DNA of 64,000 nucleotides, from positions 62,077,766 through 62,141,765 of the forward strand of contig NC_072801.1 in assembly GCF_028583425.1 (NCBI RefSeq), given 5' to 3'. A program made the translations under genes and the position numbers. The DNA comes from Eublepharis macularius (taxonomy: Eukaryota > Chordata > Lepidosauria > Squamata > Eublepharidae). Positions 32,901-42,700 of the stretch are shown one piece after another (within the stretch, counting starts at the first letter, position 1; each line of letters starts with the position of its first letter). Under the pieces are notes generated by a model. The model did not search any database. It had not been told where the DNA came from and was given only the letters and a program-made list of their open reading frames with translations.

Positions 32901-35900
32901 TAGGAGGGGAGGGGGAGGGAGCAATCAAAACATTCCTTTGCTAGTATATGTAAACATCTCCTTTTGGTGTGTGTATCAGTTGGCTTCAAAGGAGTTTGCC
33001 CTGTTAGTTTGTAGAAGCCAAACAGCTAGACCATTCAATTCCAATGCAGTATGGGCCTTCGATAACCACAGCTCTCCCTGCCAGATGCATCTGACAAAGA
33101 GATCTGTGGTTCCCGAAAGCCCACGCCAGGTACCACTGAGCTCCCCCAGACCCCACCTCTGTAAAGGAAATCTGTTACCTGTGGTAATGTGATAACCATT
33201 CATAGTCCCTATTCAGTCCCAGCTTGACAGAGTCAAATTTGCATATGAATTCCAGTTCAGCAGCCTCCCGTTGGATTTTGTTTTTGAAAGGTTTCTGTTG
33301 AACTACAGCGACCTTTAAGTCTTTGATGGAATGTCCTGGTAGGTTGAAGTGTTCTCCCACTGGTTTCTGGACGTTTCCATTTCTAATGTCAGATTTGTGT
33401 CCATTTATTCTTTTGCGTAGAGGTTGGCTGGTTTGTCCAATGTACAGAGCAGAAGGACATTGTTGGCACATGAGGGCATATATCAGATTGGAGGATGAGC
33501 AGCTGTAAGAGCCAGAGACAGTGTAGTTGATGCCATTGGGTCCTGTAATTGTATTCCCTGGGTAGATATAGGGGCAGAGCTGGCATCTGGGTCTGTTGCA
33601 GGGCCTGGTACCTGTGCTGGTGACTCTGCTGGCTGATTCATGGTTGTGAGTGAGAAGTCGTTTAAGGTTGGGGGGCTGTCTGTAGGCAAGGAAAGGTCTT
33701 CCACCCAGGGCTTCTGAGAGAGAGGTATCATTTTCCAGGATGGGTTGTAGCTCACTGATGATACGTTGGATGGGTTTGAGCTGGGAGCTATAGGTGACAA
33801 CCAGTGGTGTTCTGTTGTTAGTTCCTTTAGGTTTGTCCTTGAGTAGGCTGTTTCTGGGTACTAGTCTGGCCCTGTTGATTTCCCTCTGCTGTTCTGTGTT
33901 TGACCAGTCTCTGTATCAGGCATCTGAAGAAGAGAACTTGATTCTCGAAAGCTTATGCTAAAATAAAATTGGTTAGTCTTAAAGGTGCTACTGGACTCTT
34001 TTTGATTTTGCTACCACAGACTAACACGGCTAACTTCTCTGCATCATTGGCAATCATAGCATTGGTCCAAAGCAAGATCTGAAAACAAAAGCCATGTAAT
34101 ACCTCTTTTTTAAGACCACCCCAAATGATCCCAAAAGTGCAGTCTTTCAGGTTCTCCAGAACTCTTAATCGGGCTGAATGTTAAATAGGTAGGAGGGATC
34201 TTTCAGGCCATGGTGTTGAAACCTTCATGTGTACATCCTATAGGATGACTATAGGACCTCAATGAGCACAGGGTGTGACTAGCTGGTTAACAGACTGCAC
34301 CCTGGCATGCTTGCAAGAAAAATAAAAAATGGCCAGGTGTTTCTCTGAGAACAGACAGGATGCATGGATCCCTTGAAAGGCTGAGAGCGGCAGAAGAACA
34401 TGGTAGTCCTTGTATTGGCAGTAGTGGAAATTAATTTTAGTTGGTGCACAAGGTAGAAAATCAATAGAACTTCTTGTTCCACATAACTAAGTCTTAAGGG
34501 CCCTTTTTGTGCTTTCCCTGCATCAGCAATGTTAAAGGAAAACTTGCACTGATTAGAATAAACATTCAGTCAAAAGCAAACCTTTCCCGTTTTATTCCAT
34601 GCTATCAGTATTCATGTAGGATCACAAAAAAGCCTAAGAGATGCTTTCAGTATTCTGCATGAAATATCACATTTTCCGGTGATAGCCCTAGCTCGGTCTA
34701 GGGCAGTTGGGTTCTGAAACAGCACAACAAAAGGGCATCCCGAACGTATGAAGCCATCTTTCACCACCACTGATCCCTCTAGTTCAATATTACCTTCTCT
34801 GCCGTATGGCCGCTCCACAGTGGCTCCACCTGCATAGTCCACATCTGCTTATTTTCTTCCTTTGCATTCCAGGATATTGGTGACATATTTGCCCTCCTGC
34901 CCATTACTTAAATTATGGGGCCAGCAAGAGTTCATGGTGCCCTCCAATGTCCTGGATCTGGTGTATGGACAGACCGTGTGCTGGACAGGCGCTCTCTTCT
35001 GTCCCCTGCTGCCTGTACTCAACACTCTCAAATACATTATGATCTTCTACCTGAAAAAGGTGACTCTTGAGTGGAGAAGGGTTTGGGAGCAAAGCAGCAT
35101 GTGCCTGGCGGGGAGAGACTGGGAACAGAACACATGGAGAGGGCATCTGAGGTCTAGAGCTGTATTTTCAAACTTCCTACCTTTAGAAACCCTTTCCACA
35201 TTGACATCTGCTGAGAAAGCCTTGCCTATCCGCCATGACATCCCTGCATGTGTTAGAGGACTCCGAGGCATGTTCTAGATGTGCTTAGACCCGGTCTATG
35301 CCATGCAGCAGAATAAGGTGGTTAGATTCCACAGAAATAGAATGGGTTCTACCACTTCAGGGTTGGGGCTGGGTTATAATACTCCCCTGTATGTAAAAAA
35401 GTCAGGAAGTGAAACAGCAAGGAAAAGAAAAAGCTGGAAATTTTTCTCTTCATGTGTTCTTTATTTAATAGGGAAGCTTACTGTCCTCATTGAGGAGTCC
35501 CTAATAAGCTTCCAAGAAACTCTGGAGTCTGTAGTCTACTAGACTAGGGTTGTTTCCAGACGGCTTACCTGCCCCCAGAACATCGCGCCACATTGCAGGG
35601 AAAATGCGAAATATCGTGTTTTCTCGCGCGAGTTCTGCACGACGTCGCACGTTCGCGTTTTCCCCGCAACGTGGCGTGACGTTCCGGGGGCAGGTAAGCC
35701 GTCTGGAAATGGCCTAGGTCTGCCACTAAATGACAGCAGTACAGAAGCCAGCTGGACTTTGGTGCTGCATCTCTTGTGACTCCCCATGCTTCTACCTGGA
35801 ACAGGGCCTTAGAAGATGACTTGAGTGTCTGAGTAGATTCTATTGCACCTTATTCCAGGGACTTAGGTTAAAAGGGATTCCTGGCTTCTCCTGGCAATGG

Positions 35901-38073
35901 GACACAAGCCGGGTCTCTTGAGCTCTTACCCCATTGGATATTTTCTTCCTCCTCCTTTCTAGCTAACCCTCTATGCCAACTGCCGGCCAGCTGAACGGAC
36001 ATTTCGAGCATCCAGCTCCAATTTCTTTTTCCTGTTGGTTTTGCTGATGGGTCTGACTATTTCTTGTGTTCCTGCCCTATACAGCATGTTTGTGTAAGTA
36101 TAACACCCTTGCCCAGTCTCTGAATTGAGAATCCCACATAGCAGAAAGGTGAAGGGGCAGACTGTGGTTTAGTGGTAGAGAATCAGGTGAGAATCAAGAC
36201 CCAGGGAGCAGACTCTAAGCCATAGCCTCAGATCAGGGACATTGGAGAGGGCTGTCCTCACCACGGAGAATCATCTCCAGGCTTGTTTCATGTACATGGA
36301 ACTCTGAATGTTTGGCCATCCTTATATCCTGATGTCTTGACAATTCAGTCTAAGCAATTGCTGGTGCCAGCTGAAGTGGGAGTGGGCAGCTCTTATGCCT
36401 GTGATAGCTGCTGCATGACAGGCAGTTGTCATTTTTCTGGCTGCCTTGAAGATATTAAGGGCACAGAAGCCCTGCCACGGGGGGAAAGGGGCAATTTTCT
36501 GCCTATCCTGAACCTTTGCCCCCCAATGGAATCCAAGTGCCAGTAAATGAATCTCCTCTTCCTTCTGCAAAGAGGCTACCAGTCAGCTTTGCCTGTAATT
36601 GTTTGGCATGCCTGGCTTTGGGTAATTGTTGGAGATGCTGCTCACCAATGGAAGTTCGGAATAAACTGTTTTCTTGTGTTGGTTTTTGTGGGTTTTCCGA
36701 GCTGTATTGCCGTGGTCTTGGCATTGTAATTCCTGCCGTTTCGCCAGCAGCTGTGGCTGGCATCTTCAGAGGTGTAGCACCAAAAGACCGAGATCTCTCA
36801 GTGTCACAGTCACTGTGTCACAGTCACTGTGACACTGAGAGATCTCGGTCTTTTGGTGCTACACCTCTGAAGATGCCAGCCACAGCTGCTGGCGAAACGT
36901 CAGGAACTACAATGCCAAGACCACGGCAATACAGCCCGGAAAACCCACAAAAACCATCGTTCTCTGGCTGTGAAAGCCTTCGACAATACATTGTTTTCTT
37001 GTGATTCTAATAGTTGCTCTGTTATAAAAGTCTCATCAAGCTAGAAGTATATATGTGACACTGGGGCTCCTAATGCTTCAGTTTTGTCCCCATTCTCTCT
37101 CTTCCAGTTTGCCCCCTTCAAAATCTTGTGGCCCATTTCGAGGTGAGCCCACCATGTGGAACACAGTTTCCAATGCCATTTCTGAGTTGCCCCTCACGGC
37201 CCAAGAATTCCTGGAGTTTGTAGGCTCTTTGGCTTTTGCAGTGCCCTTGTTCCTGTTGCTGAGGTGAGAGGATTGCTGGGCATGGGGAGGGAAAAGCGAT
37301 AAGGATGCTGTGCCTGGATTTCTGCATCCTGGAGACAGAAGCGCACCCGTTAACTGCTGTTCTCTCCCCATCCCCTCTTTTGCCTTTTATTTCACCTTCA
37401 AGCATCCTCATGTTCTACCTCATGGCTCTCGCTGGTTCCTACAGCTCCATGGTCAAAGGTCTGAAAGGGCAGCTCCGACTGGTGAGTGGCTAACAAAGAG
37501 GCATCAAAGGAGAGTGGGTGGGTGGCAGAAACTAACCTCTTGCACTGGCTGGTTCCAGATGGGAGGGGTCTGATCTGATGGCCATCTAAAGGAGTGAGGT
37601 TAGTTTAGCATGTGCCAATTTAATCTTTGCCTTCCCAAATAGTAGGTTCAGGTAGGTGTGAACTTCTGCCTAGATCTTCTTGGCAGACTATACCAGATTA
37701 AGCTTATACGGAGCAATGATCTGATATGATGCAAGGAAAATTCCTTTCATCCCTCACTACCCTTCACCCCTTTAAAGCTGCATTCCACCTCCACATCAAT
37801 TCTGATGCTGAGAGGACTGCAGCTGCCATTTTCCTGTAGAATAATGGACCTTTTCTCTATGAGAAACTGCAAAAATGAGAGAATTTTCAGTACAAAGGAG
37901 GAAATGCTGAAAAAATGCTTGGTAACATTTGATCCCACTGGCCTAATATGGAATAGTGAGGAGGGAGAGACAGACAATTCCTTTCTTTCCATTTTCTTTC
38001 TCTCTTTTTTCATACTCAGGAGGGTCAGGACAAGCTTTTCTTAGTAAAGCAGATCTCCGAGTTGAGCCAATGA
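20907..38073 (+). CDS. TMC4: Transmembrane channel-like protein 4, complete
   Basis: A TMC-family ten-helix plasma-membrane protein. Mammalian TMC4 is reported as a voltage-dependent chloride channel in taste cells. Coding exons: 20907-20955, 24177-24399, 24788-24936, 25036-25197, 25792-25877, 25968-26113, 26230-26377, 28957-29130, 29917-30080, 31376-31499, 32031-32128, 34873-35059, 35963-36093, 37108-37263, 37403-37481 and 38020-38073. All have consistent phase and GT-AG ends. The product is 709 aa, close to human. The N-terminal cytosolic part includes an acidic run (EEEEED). The TMC signature [18 protein letters not shown] sits in exon 11. Membrane segments include [20 protein letters not shown] (exon 4) and [15 protein letters not shown] (exon 6). 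[13 protein letters not shown] and [10 protein letters not shown] match the C-terminal half. Introns 1, 8, 11 and 13 hold MITE and PLE insertions. A broken duplicate of the 5' exons is at 4324-6859. Confidence 0.95.
21672..23116 (+). CDS. Penelope-like element reverse transcriptase plus GIY-YIG endonuclease (5'-truncated)
   Basis: A long open frame ends at 23116, with an ATG at 21731 and in-frame codons back to about 21673. RT motif A is [14 protein letters not shown] (catalytic Asp), [13 protein letters not shown] follows, YIDDV is motif C, and FLDVVVY lies beyond it. A cysteine-rich linker ([23 protein letters not shown]) precedes the GIY-YIG domain, [18 protein letters not shown]. This order is typical of Penelope/Neptune-type PLEs, which copy themselves through an RT-linked GIY-YIG nuclease. 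The fingers region N-terminal to motif A is absent, so the insertion is truncated at its 5' end, yet about 480 codons remain open. That suggests youth, in line with its absence from copy A. A 3' noncoding part runs to about 23765. Confidence 0.93.
23117..23765 (+). mobile_element. PLE 3' noncoding region with stable hairpin
   Basis: It follows the PLE frame. It holds TTGAAGAAGCG with AGCGAAACGGG (23560-23587), a weak match to the CTGANGA...GAAA spacing seen in PLE ends. It also holds an exact inverted repeat, AAACCCCC and GGGGGTTT, around a 10-base loop at about 23631-23656. Confidence 0.6.
28396..28483. mobile_element. Short Harbinger-like MITE with TTA target duplication
   Basis: CAGTGAAATCCTAAGCAGAG at the left mirrors CTGCTTAGGATTTCACTG at the right, about 24 bp of inverted repeat with few mismatches. 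TTA flanks both sides (28393-28395 and 28484-28486). It lies in TMC4 intron 7. Confidence 0.78.
28490..28670 (+). mobile_element. tRNA-derived SINE (old)
   Basis: The body runs from a weak B-box-like GGATTCAAATC through CTCTGCTATGAAACTCACTGG to AAGGAAAGCTGGGATAAA. Relatives are near 4521-4640, 21225-21370 and 38825-38980. Confidence 0.55.
29177..29425 (-). mobile_element. PLE terminal fragment with hammerhead-like core
   Basis: It carries the segment TATTGTCGAAGGCTTTCAC through CATCTTCAGAGGTGTAGC. The minus strand reads CTGAAGA, a GCCAGC/GCTGGC stem, then GAAAC. The same sequence is doubled head to head at 36679-36991. It lies in TMC4 intron 8. Confidence 0.65.
29437..29648 (+). mobile_element. 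hAT-like MITE (TAGGGTTGCC family)
   Basis: A near full-length family member from AGGGTTGCCAGCTCCAGG to GGAGGTTGGCAGCCCTA in TMC4 intron 8, abutting the PLE fragment. Confidence 0.75.
30114..30316 (+). mobile_element. hAT-like MITE (TAGGGTTGCC family), degraded
   Basis: It keeps GGGAAATTCCTGGAGATTTT and AGCAGCCATTTTCTCC, with a G-run at 30171-30183. It lies in TMC4 intron 9. Confidence 0.65.
31887..32004. mobile_element. Short Harbinger-like MITE, nearly all inverted repeat
   Basis: The left arm GGGCCAAGCTACAAGTGACG continues through GACACTTGAACGGCAAGTG, and the right arm mirrors it. The flanks TGT and TGA are a plausible altered 3-bp target duplication. It ends 26 bases before TMC4 exon 11. 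Confidence 0.78.
32768..34044 (-). mobile_element. Penelope-like element with inverted terminal repeats
   Basis: It lies in TMC4 intron 11 and is flanked by the 13-base target repeat CATTGGCAATCAT (32755-32767 and 34045-34057). About 115 bp at the two ends are inverted copies of each other. Each carries CTGAAGA, a GAGAA/TTCTC hairpin and GAAAGC. The minus strand encodes PLE C-terminal pieces: a cysteine-rich linker ([14 protein letters not shown]) and the GIY-YIG core [19 protein letters not shown]. The RT core is absent, so this is a truncated copy. Confidence 0.88.
35550..35711. mobile_element. CpG-rich foldback element
   Basis: The left arm TTTCCAGACGGCTTACCTGC and its mirror GCAGGTAAGCCGTCTGGAAA enclose about 120 bases, themselves largely inverted, with many CpGs (TCGCGCGAG, GACGTCGCACGTTCGCG). 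It lies in TMC4 intron 12. It resembles a MITE, and the target duplication is unclear. Confidence 0.7.
36679..36991. mobile_element. Palindromic PLE-derived element, 313 bp, with 12-bp target duplication
   Basis: Two copies of a PLE end face each other, left arm 36679-36822 and right arm 36823-36991. The 12-base repeat TGTTTTCTTGTG lies at 36667-36678 and 36992-37003. Each arm has CTGAAGA, a GCCAGC/GCTGGC stem and GAAACG. The right arm carries about 28 more terminal bases, to TCGACAATACA. It lies in TMC4 intron 13. Confidence 0.85.
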
Positions 38074-38560
38074 CACAGAAGAATGTATGCCAAGACTGTT
38101 GGATCAGAAACTGTTGGATGCCATTGGTTTTTATTATATCAATTCTGCCAACTTGTACCCTCCAGTTCTACTTCTAGATGCTACGGCCTCTTGTTCTTCT
38201 TCAGTTCTCTCCAAACAGTTCTCCGTCCACTTAAAACTGCTCCACAATAATGTATTTTTAATGCCTTCTCATAAGGAAGAGTAATTGTTAGACTCAGAAC
38301 TGATACGGTTGGCTCTGGGCATGGCATCTCTATTAAGGGTTAAAGAAATTTAAAATGAGCTGCAATGCAAACTTTTGAAATTCTGATTTCAAATATTATG
38401 AAATTTCAGGATTATAGGGAGAATTTGAATTTTCATAAAAGAATATTAAAATTTTGTGGATAAAAAGTCAAACCTTGGTATTAAGAACATTTGAATACAT
38501 TCGGGTTTTTTTTGAAACACATGCAGACGTTGTTACATGTACTGTGAATTATACAGGTGA

Positions 38561-38732
38561 GTAGCCATGGTGGTCTGCAACAGAACAAGATTAGGGTCCA
38601 GTAGGTCGTTAATGATCAACAAGATTAGCTTTCAAGAGTCAAATCTTTCTGATGAAGGGAGCTTTAACTCTAGAAAGCTTATACTCCGAAAATCTCGTTG
38701 GTCCTTAGGACTCAAATCTTGCTGTGAATAAC
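38561..38732. mobile_element. Short foldback PLE-derived element with hammerhead-like core
   Basis: The left part is a diverged reverse complement of the right part. The right part reads CTGATGA, then AGGGAGCTTTAACTCT (a short stem-loop), then GAAAGC and GGTCCTTAGGACTC. Confidence 0.6.
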
Positions 38733-38824
38733 ATTTGTCAAAATGTGACCCTTTAGATTTCTGTAAAAATTTCAAGTGTAAAATTCTCTGGGAATTATTT
38801 CAAAGTAGAGAAAAAGTCAATCTG

Positions 38825-38980
38825 GTGTAGACCCAGATTCAAACCATCATGGGTGACCTTAGCTAGTCATTTTCTCTCAGCCTATCCTACCTAACAGGCT
38901 TGTTGTGAGGATAAAATGGAGAATGCTGTCATAAACTCTTTGAAGGAAGGGTGGGAATAAAGTTCCCTAATAAAATTAAA
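38825..38980 (+). mobile_element. tRNA-derived SINE
   Basis: The body GGGTGACCTTAGCTAGTCA, then GGCTTGTTGTGAGGATAAAA and GAAGGAAGGGTGGGAATAAA, is a typical MIR-like or squamate CORE-SINE layout. Confidence 0.6.
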
Positions 38981-39529
38981 AGATGTGTAGGATTGGGACG
39001 TTATGGTGGCGTGTGTGTGCGCGCATGTGCGCCACTGCAAACTATTTCTCAGCTGCTTGGGCCCCTGTATGTAATATGGGGACAACACTACCAGGCTACC
39101 TTGCAGGGTTGTTGTAAGACTCACTTTGAACTACTGTAGACAAAAATAAAATATTATTTATATGTTACTAGTAATACTAATTGTTTCAAGGTGTGAAATA
39201 TTTTAAATATTTACATTAGAATTGCAAGAGCCAGATTCTGAGTTAGAGCTTTCCTTGTCAGCCTGCGCATGGACTTTCACTATAATGTCACTTAAGGCAT
39301 CAGTGCGCTGATCTGCTCACGTCTTGCATGTGATTGTTTCCAAGTTACGGAACGAGCCGTCTCCATTTAGCAAAAAACTTCAATTTGGGCTCAAATTGCT
39401 GATGGGTGGGATTTTTAAAATGTTATGCACTGGAATTATTGAGAGAAAAATAAAATTATGTTTTATTAATAAAAAAAATGTAAGCACCATACGAGGGTAG
39501 AATCCAAATTCACCTAGGGGTTAGACCTG

Positions 39530-39711
39530 GACCAATCAACATGAATCGGTGAAATGACCGCTACCAATCAGAATACTCCATGAGGCGCCTTTGTCCCACC
39601 CACCTTCAAACTGACTAACGAGACAAGGCTGCAGCCAATCGGAGAAGTGAAAGTTTTTGCGGAAGCGGAAATCAAGGTACAGAGAAGCAGGGCTCCGAAA
39701 CAGAAGCAGCT
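39530..39711 (+). promoter_or_regulatory. LENG1: LENG1 promoter: three CCAAT boxes and an ETS-like site
   Basis: CCAAT occurs at 39532-39536, 39564-39568 and 39635-39639 on the coding strand, each in an NF-Y-like context (CCAATCA or CCAATCG). GCGGAAGCGGAAAT at about 39660 resembles a doubled ETS site. There is no TATA box. The last CCAAT lies 73 bases before the ATG, so transcription probably starts at about 39660-39700. Confidence 0.6.
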
Positions 39712-42700
39712 ATGAATATCCTCCCGAAGAAATCGTGGCACGTGAGAAACAAGGACAACGTAGCTCGAGTGCGGCGGGACGAAGCGGAGGCCGAAGCCCA
39801 GCGGCAAAGCAGGGAAGCCCGCGTCCTGCTTGCTGAACAGGAGGCGAGTAATTCTCAGTCCGCATGCGCGAAAACAGTTGGCGGGAGCGCATGCGCTAGC
39901 TGCCTGGTGTTTTGCACAGGAAGAAAAAACTTATTGCGCATGCGTGTGCGTTCTACGGGCAAATGGGAGGAATATAGTGTATGCCTAACCATCGTTGTAA
40001 TGGGGATGCGGAAAACTCCCATTATTCAGTTACCTACATTTAAATCCTAACCTTCCTCCAAGGAGCCCCACGGAGGAGGAGAGCCTATGTAAGCCGCTTA
40101 GGGTCCCATGGGGAGAAAAGTGAAATATGAATGGAGTAAAATACAATATATAAAAATATAGAAGGGTTGAGGTCACCAACCTCCCTGTGGTTCTCCAGGC
40201 AACAGAGATAGTTCCCCTGGAGAAAATGGTTGCTTTAGAGGGTGGACTCTGTGGCATTATACCCCATTGAGGTGCCTCCCTCCCCGCAAATCCTCCCCTC
40301 CAAGCTCCACCCCCCAAATCGCTTGGAATTTCATATGTCCAGGAACGAACCTGGGTGCTTCTGCATGCAAAGCAGACGCCATGGTCCCTCCTTGAACCTG
40401 GGTTTCCCAAGCCCACCATTTGAACCACTACATCATTACTTTGGCAAGCTGTTTTGCTGAAAAGTTAAAGCTTGTAAGAGGTTCCTCATTGTTAAATATT
40501 TTATTGTAGTTCAGTGGGTAGCTAGCAGGGAGAAAGGAAGGATAACTGTTATTCACTGGAACCAAACGTAATCCCACTGTGAAGAACAAACAGGAGGAGC
40601 CTAAAACAACTTCCAGTGCCTGTTCTTTTCCTCCCTTCCTTTCACCCAGAGAGCTTGCTGCTTGAGATCCTAATGCAAAACTGCATTATAGGGAAGTTTG
40701 ATTCTCTTTGTTTAGGGCTGCTTTGAGACTGCAGCATTTCTTTCATGTTACAGGTATTAACACACATCTTGCTCTGCTAACTTCTCTCCAGCTCCTCTAT
40801 TTTATGAGAGTGGTCATGGTGTTTCTTTGGTGTACTTTTGAGCTTTTTTTTTAATGGAAAAGATGAGGGCCATGTTGACCTTCCACACATGCACTGAACG
40901 CACAGGGAAAACATGGGGTGAAATGCACATTAGTTCATGAGAGCTTATGCCACAGAAAGTCTGCTAGTTGCTGAGGTGCCATTTTTAAAAACTAGTTTTA
41001 GGTGGTAGCCATGTTGGGCTGTAGTAGCAGAGCAAGATTCTAGCTTTTGAAAGTCAGAATTCCTTTTGGCAGATATGAGGTGTATCCTTTTTCCTCTTGT
41101 GGGGAGTTCTAACTCTCAAAAGCTCATACGCTGGAAATCTAGTTGGTCTTTAAGGTGCTACTGGAACCAAATCCTGTGTTTTTGTCTGCACCCCTAAGTC
41201 CCATGTTCCCATTTGCTGCTTTCTTTTGAAGTCTTTAGGTGCTTGGAGAAAGTTCCAGACAAGGTGCAGGCCTTTGCTTCCCTAACATAGGCTTGTGAAT
41301 TTCTGTTAAGAACGTAAGAGAAGCCATGTTGGATCAGGCCAACGGCCGATCCAGTCTAACACTCTTGTGTCACACTGGCCAAAACCCAGGTGTCATCAGG
41401 TCTGCCAGTGGGGGAGGGACACTGATTGCCCCCCCCCAAACACCAAGAATACAGAGCATCTCTGCCCTAGAGAGAGTGCCATCTATACCTTGTGGCTAAT
41501 AGCCACTGATGGACCTCTGCTCCGTATGTTTATCCAATCCCCTCTTGAAGCTGTCTATGCTTGAAGCTGCCACCACCTCCTGAGGCAGTGAATTCCATGT
41601 GTTAATCACCCTTTGGGTGAAGAAGGTCTTCCTTTTATCCATTCTAACCCAACTGCTCAGCAATTTCATTGAGTGCCCATGAGTTCTTGTATTGTGAGAA
41701 AGGGAGAAATGTACTTCTTTCTCTACCTTCTCTATTCCATGCATAATCTTGTAAACCTCTATCATGTCCCCCCTCAGTCGTTGTTTCTCCAAGCTAAAGA
41801 GCCCGTTAAAGAACTATGCTATTTCTCTCTGAACCCAACTCAGTAAGAATATATAGAGGCCATGGCCTATGAGGGGAATCTCCTGGTTTTTTTTCTTCAT
41901 TAAAGTTCTTTTCTGGTCCTCTCAACATCCCATGTTTCCAGAATACTGGCAGATTTAGTTTGTTTTGAATGGTCTCTCTTGCAGTGAGCTACACATTTGT
42001 ATTACATTTTTTAAGCTTTGCTTTTCAAGCAAATTGGCTCCAAGAAACAGCTGACACCAATTTTAAACCAAGATAGATACCAATTAAAATATAGTTCTGG
42101 GGGTTCTTGGTGAATTGTGATTCGAGGCATGCTGCTGCTTCTCCTGCTGGCTTTGCTGAGGACAACTGGTGTTTAGGAGGAAGGGATTCAGAGGCAGAGT
42201 CAGGTGCCAAGGAGGAGTCTGGCTTCTTCGTCTTTTCCTCCTTGTAAGGCATAAGGGAGGTAGAAGAAGGCAGGCTAGCATAGCAGAGGCACATGTTCAG
42301 GAGAGGTAACTGTGGAGATGGGGAGGAGGTGCTATGGGCAAAAAGATTCTGCTTTGGAAACACCTTTTTTTCCTCTACCCCATAGGCCCGGACTGAATTC
42401 TTGCGTAAGAAAGCACGCCTGTCAGCTCCAGAAAACAGCAGCGGTAGCTCAGACCTCCAGTCTCTTGGCTCAGAAGGGCCCTCACAACACCTCAACCTTT
42501 TCTATGAGTTGCAAGAGGGTGGCAACAAAGAACATGAAGAGGAGAAGAAGCAAGAGAAGGTAAGGGGAGCACATGAGAGAAACAGGCTCATATAGTTACC
42601 CACTTAGCAGCTGAGAGTGTTCTGAGCACCCCAAATTTTGGAGATGGAGGTTGCTTGTAGTTGAGGTGGTGTGATCGTGGCATGAGAAAAAAATACAGGT

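Larger units (their letters stand above)
38074..39510 (+). other. TMC4 3' UTR and TMC4-LENG1 spacer
   Basis: No exon is seen. It holds PLE-like and SINE fragments listed separately. AATAAA motifs occur near 38955 (in a SINE tail) and 39448. The latter is a possible TMC4 poly(A) signal, about 1.37 kb past the stop, but neither is convincing. Confidence 0.4.
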
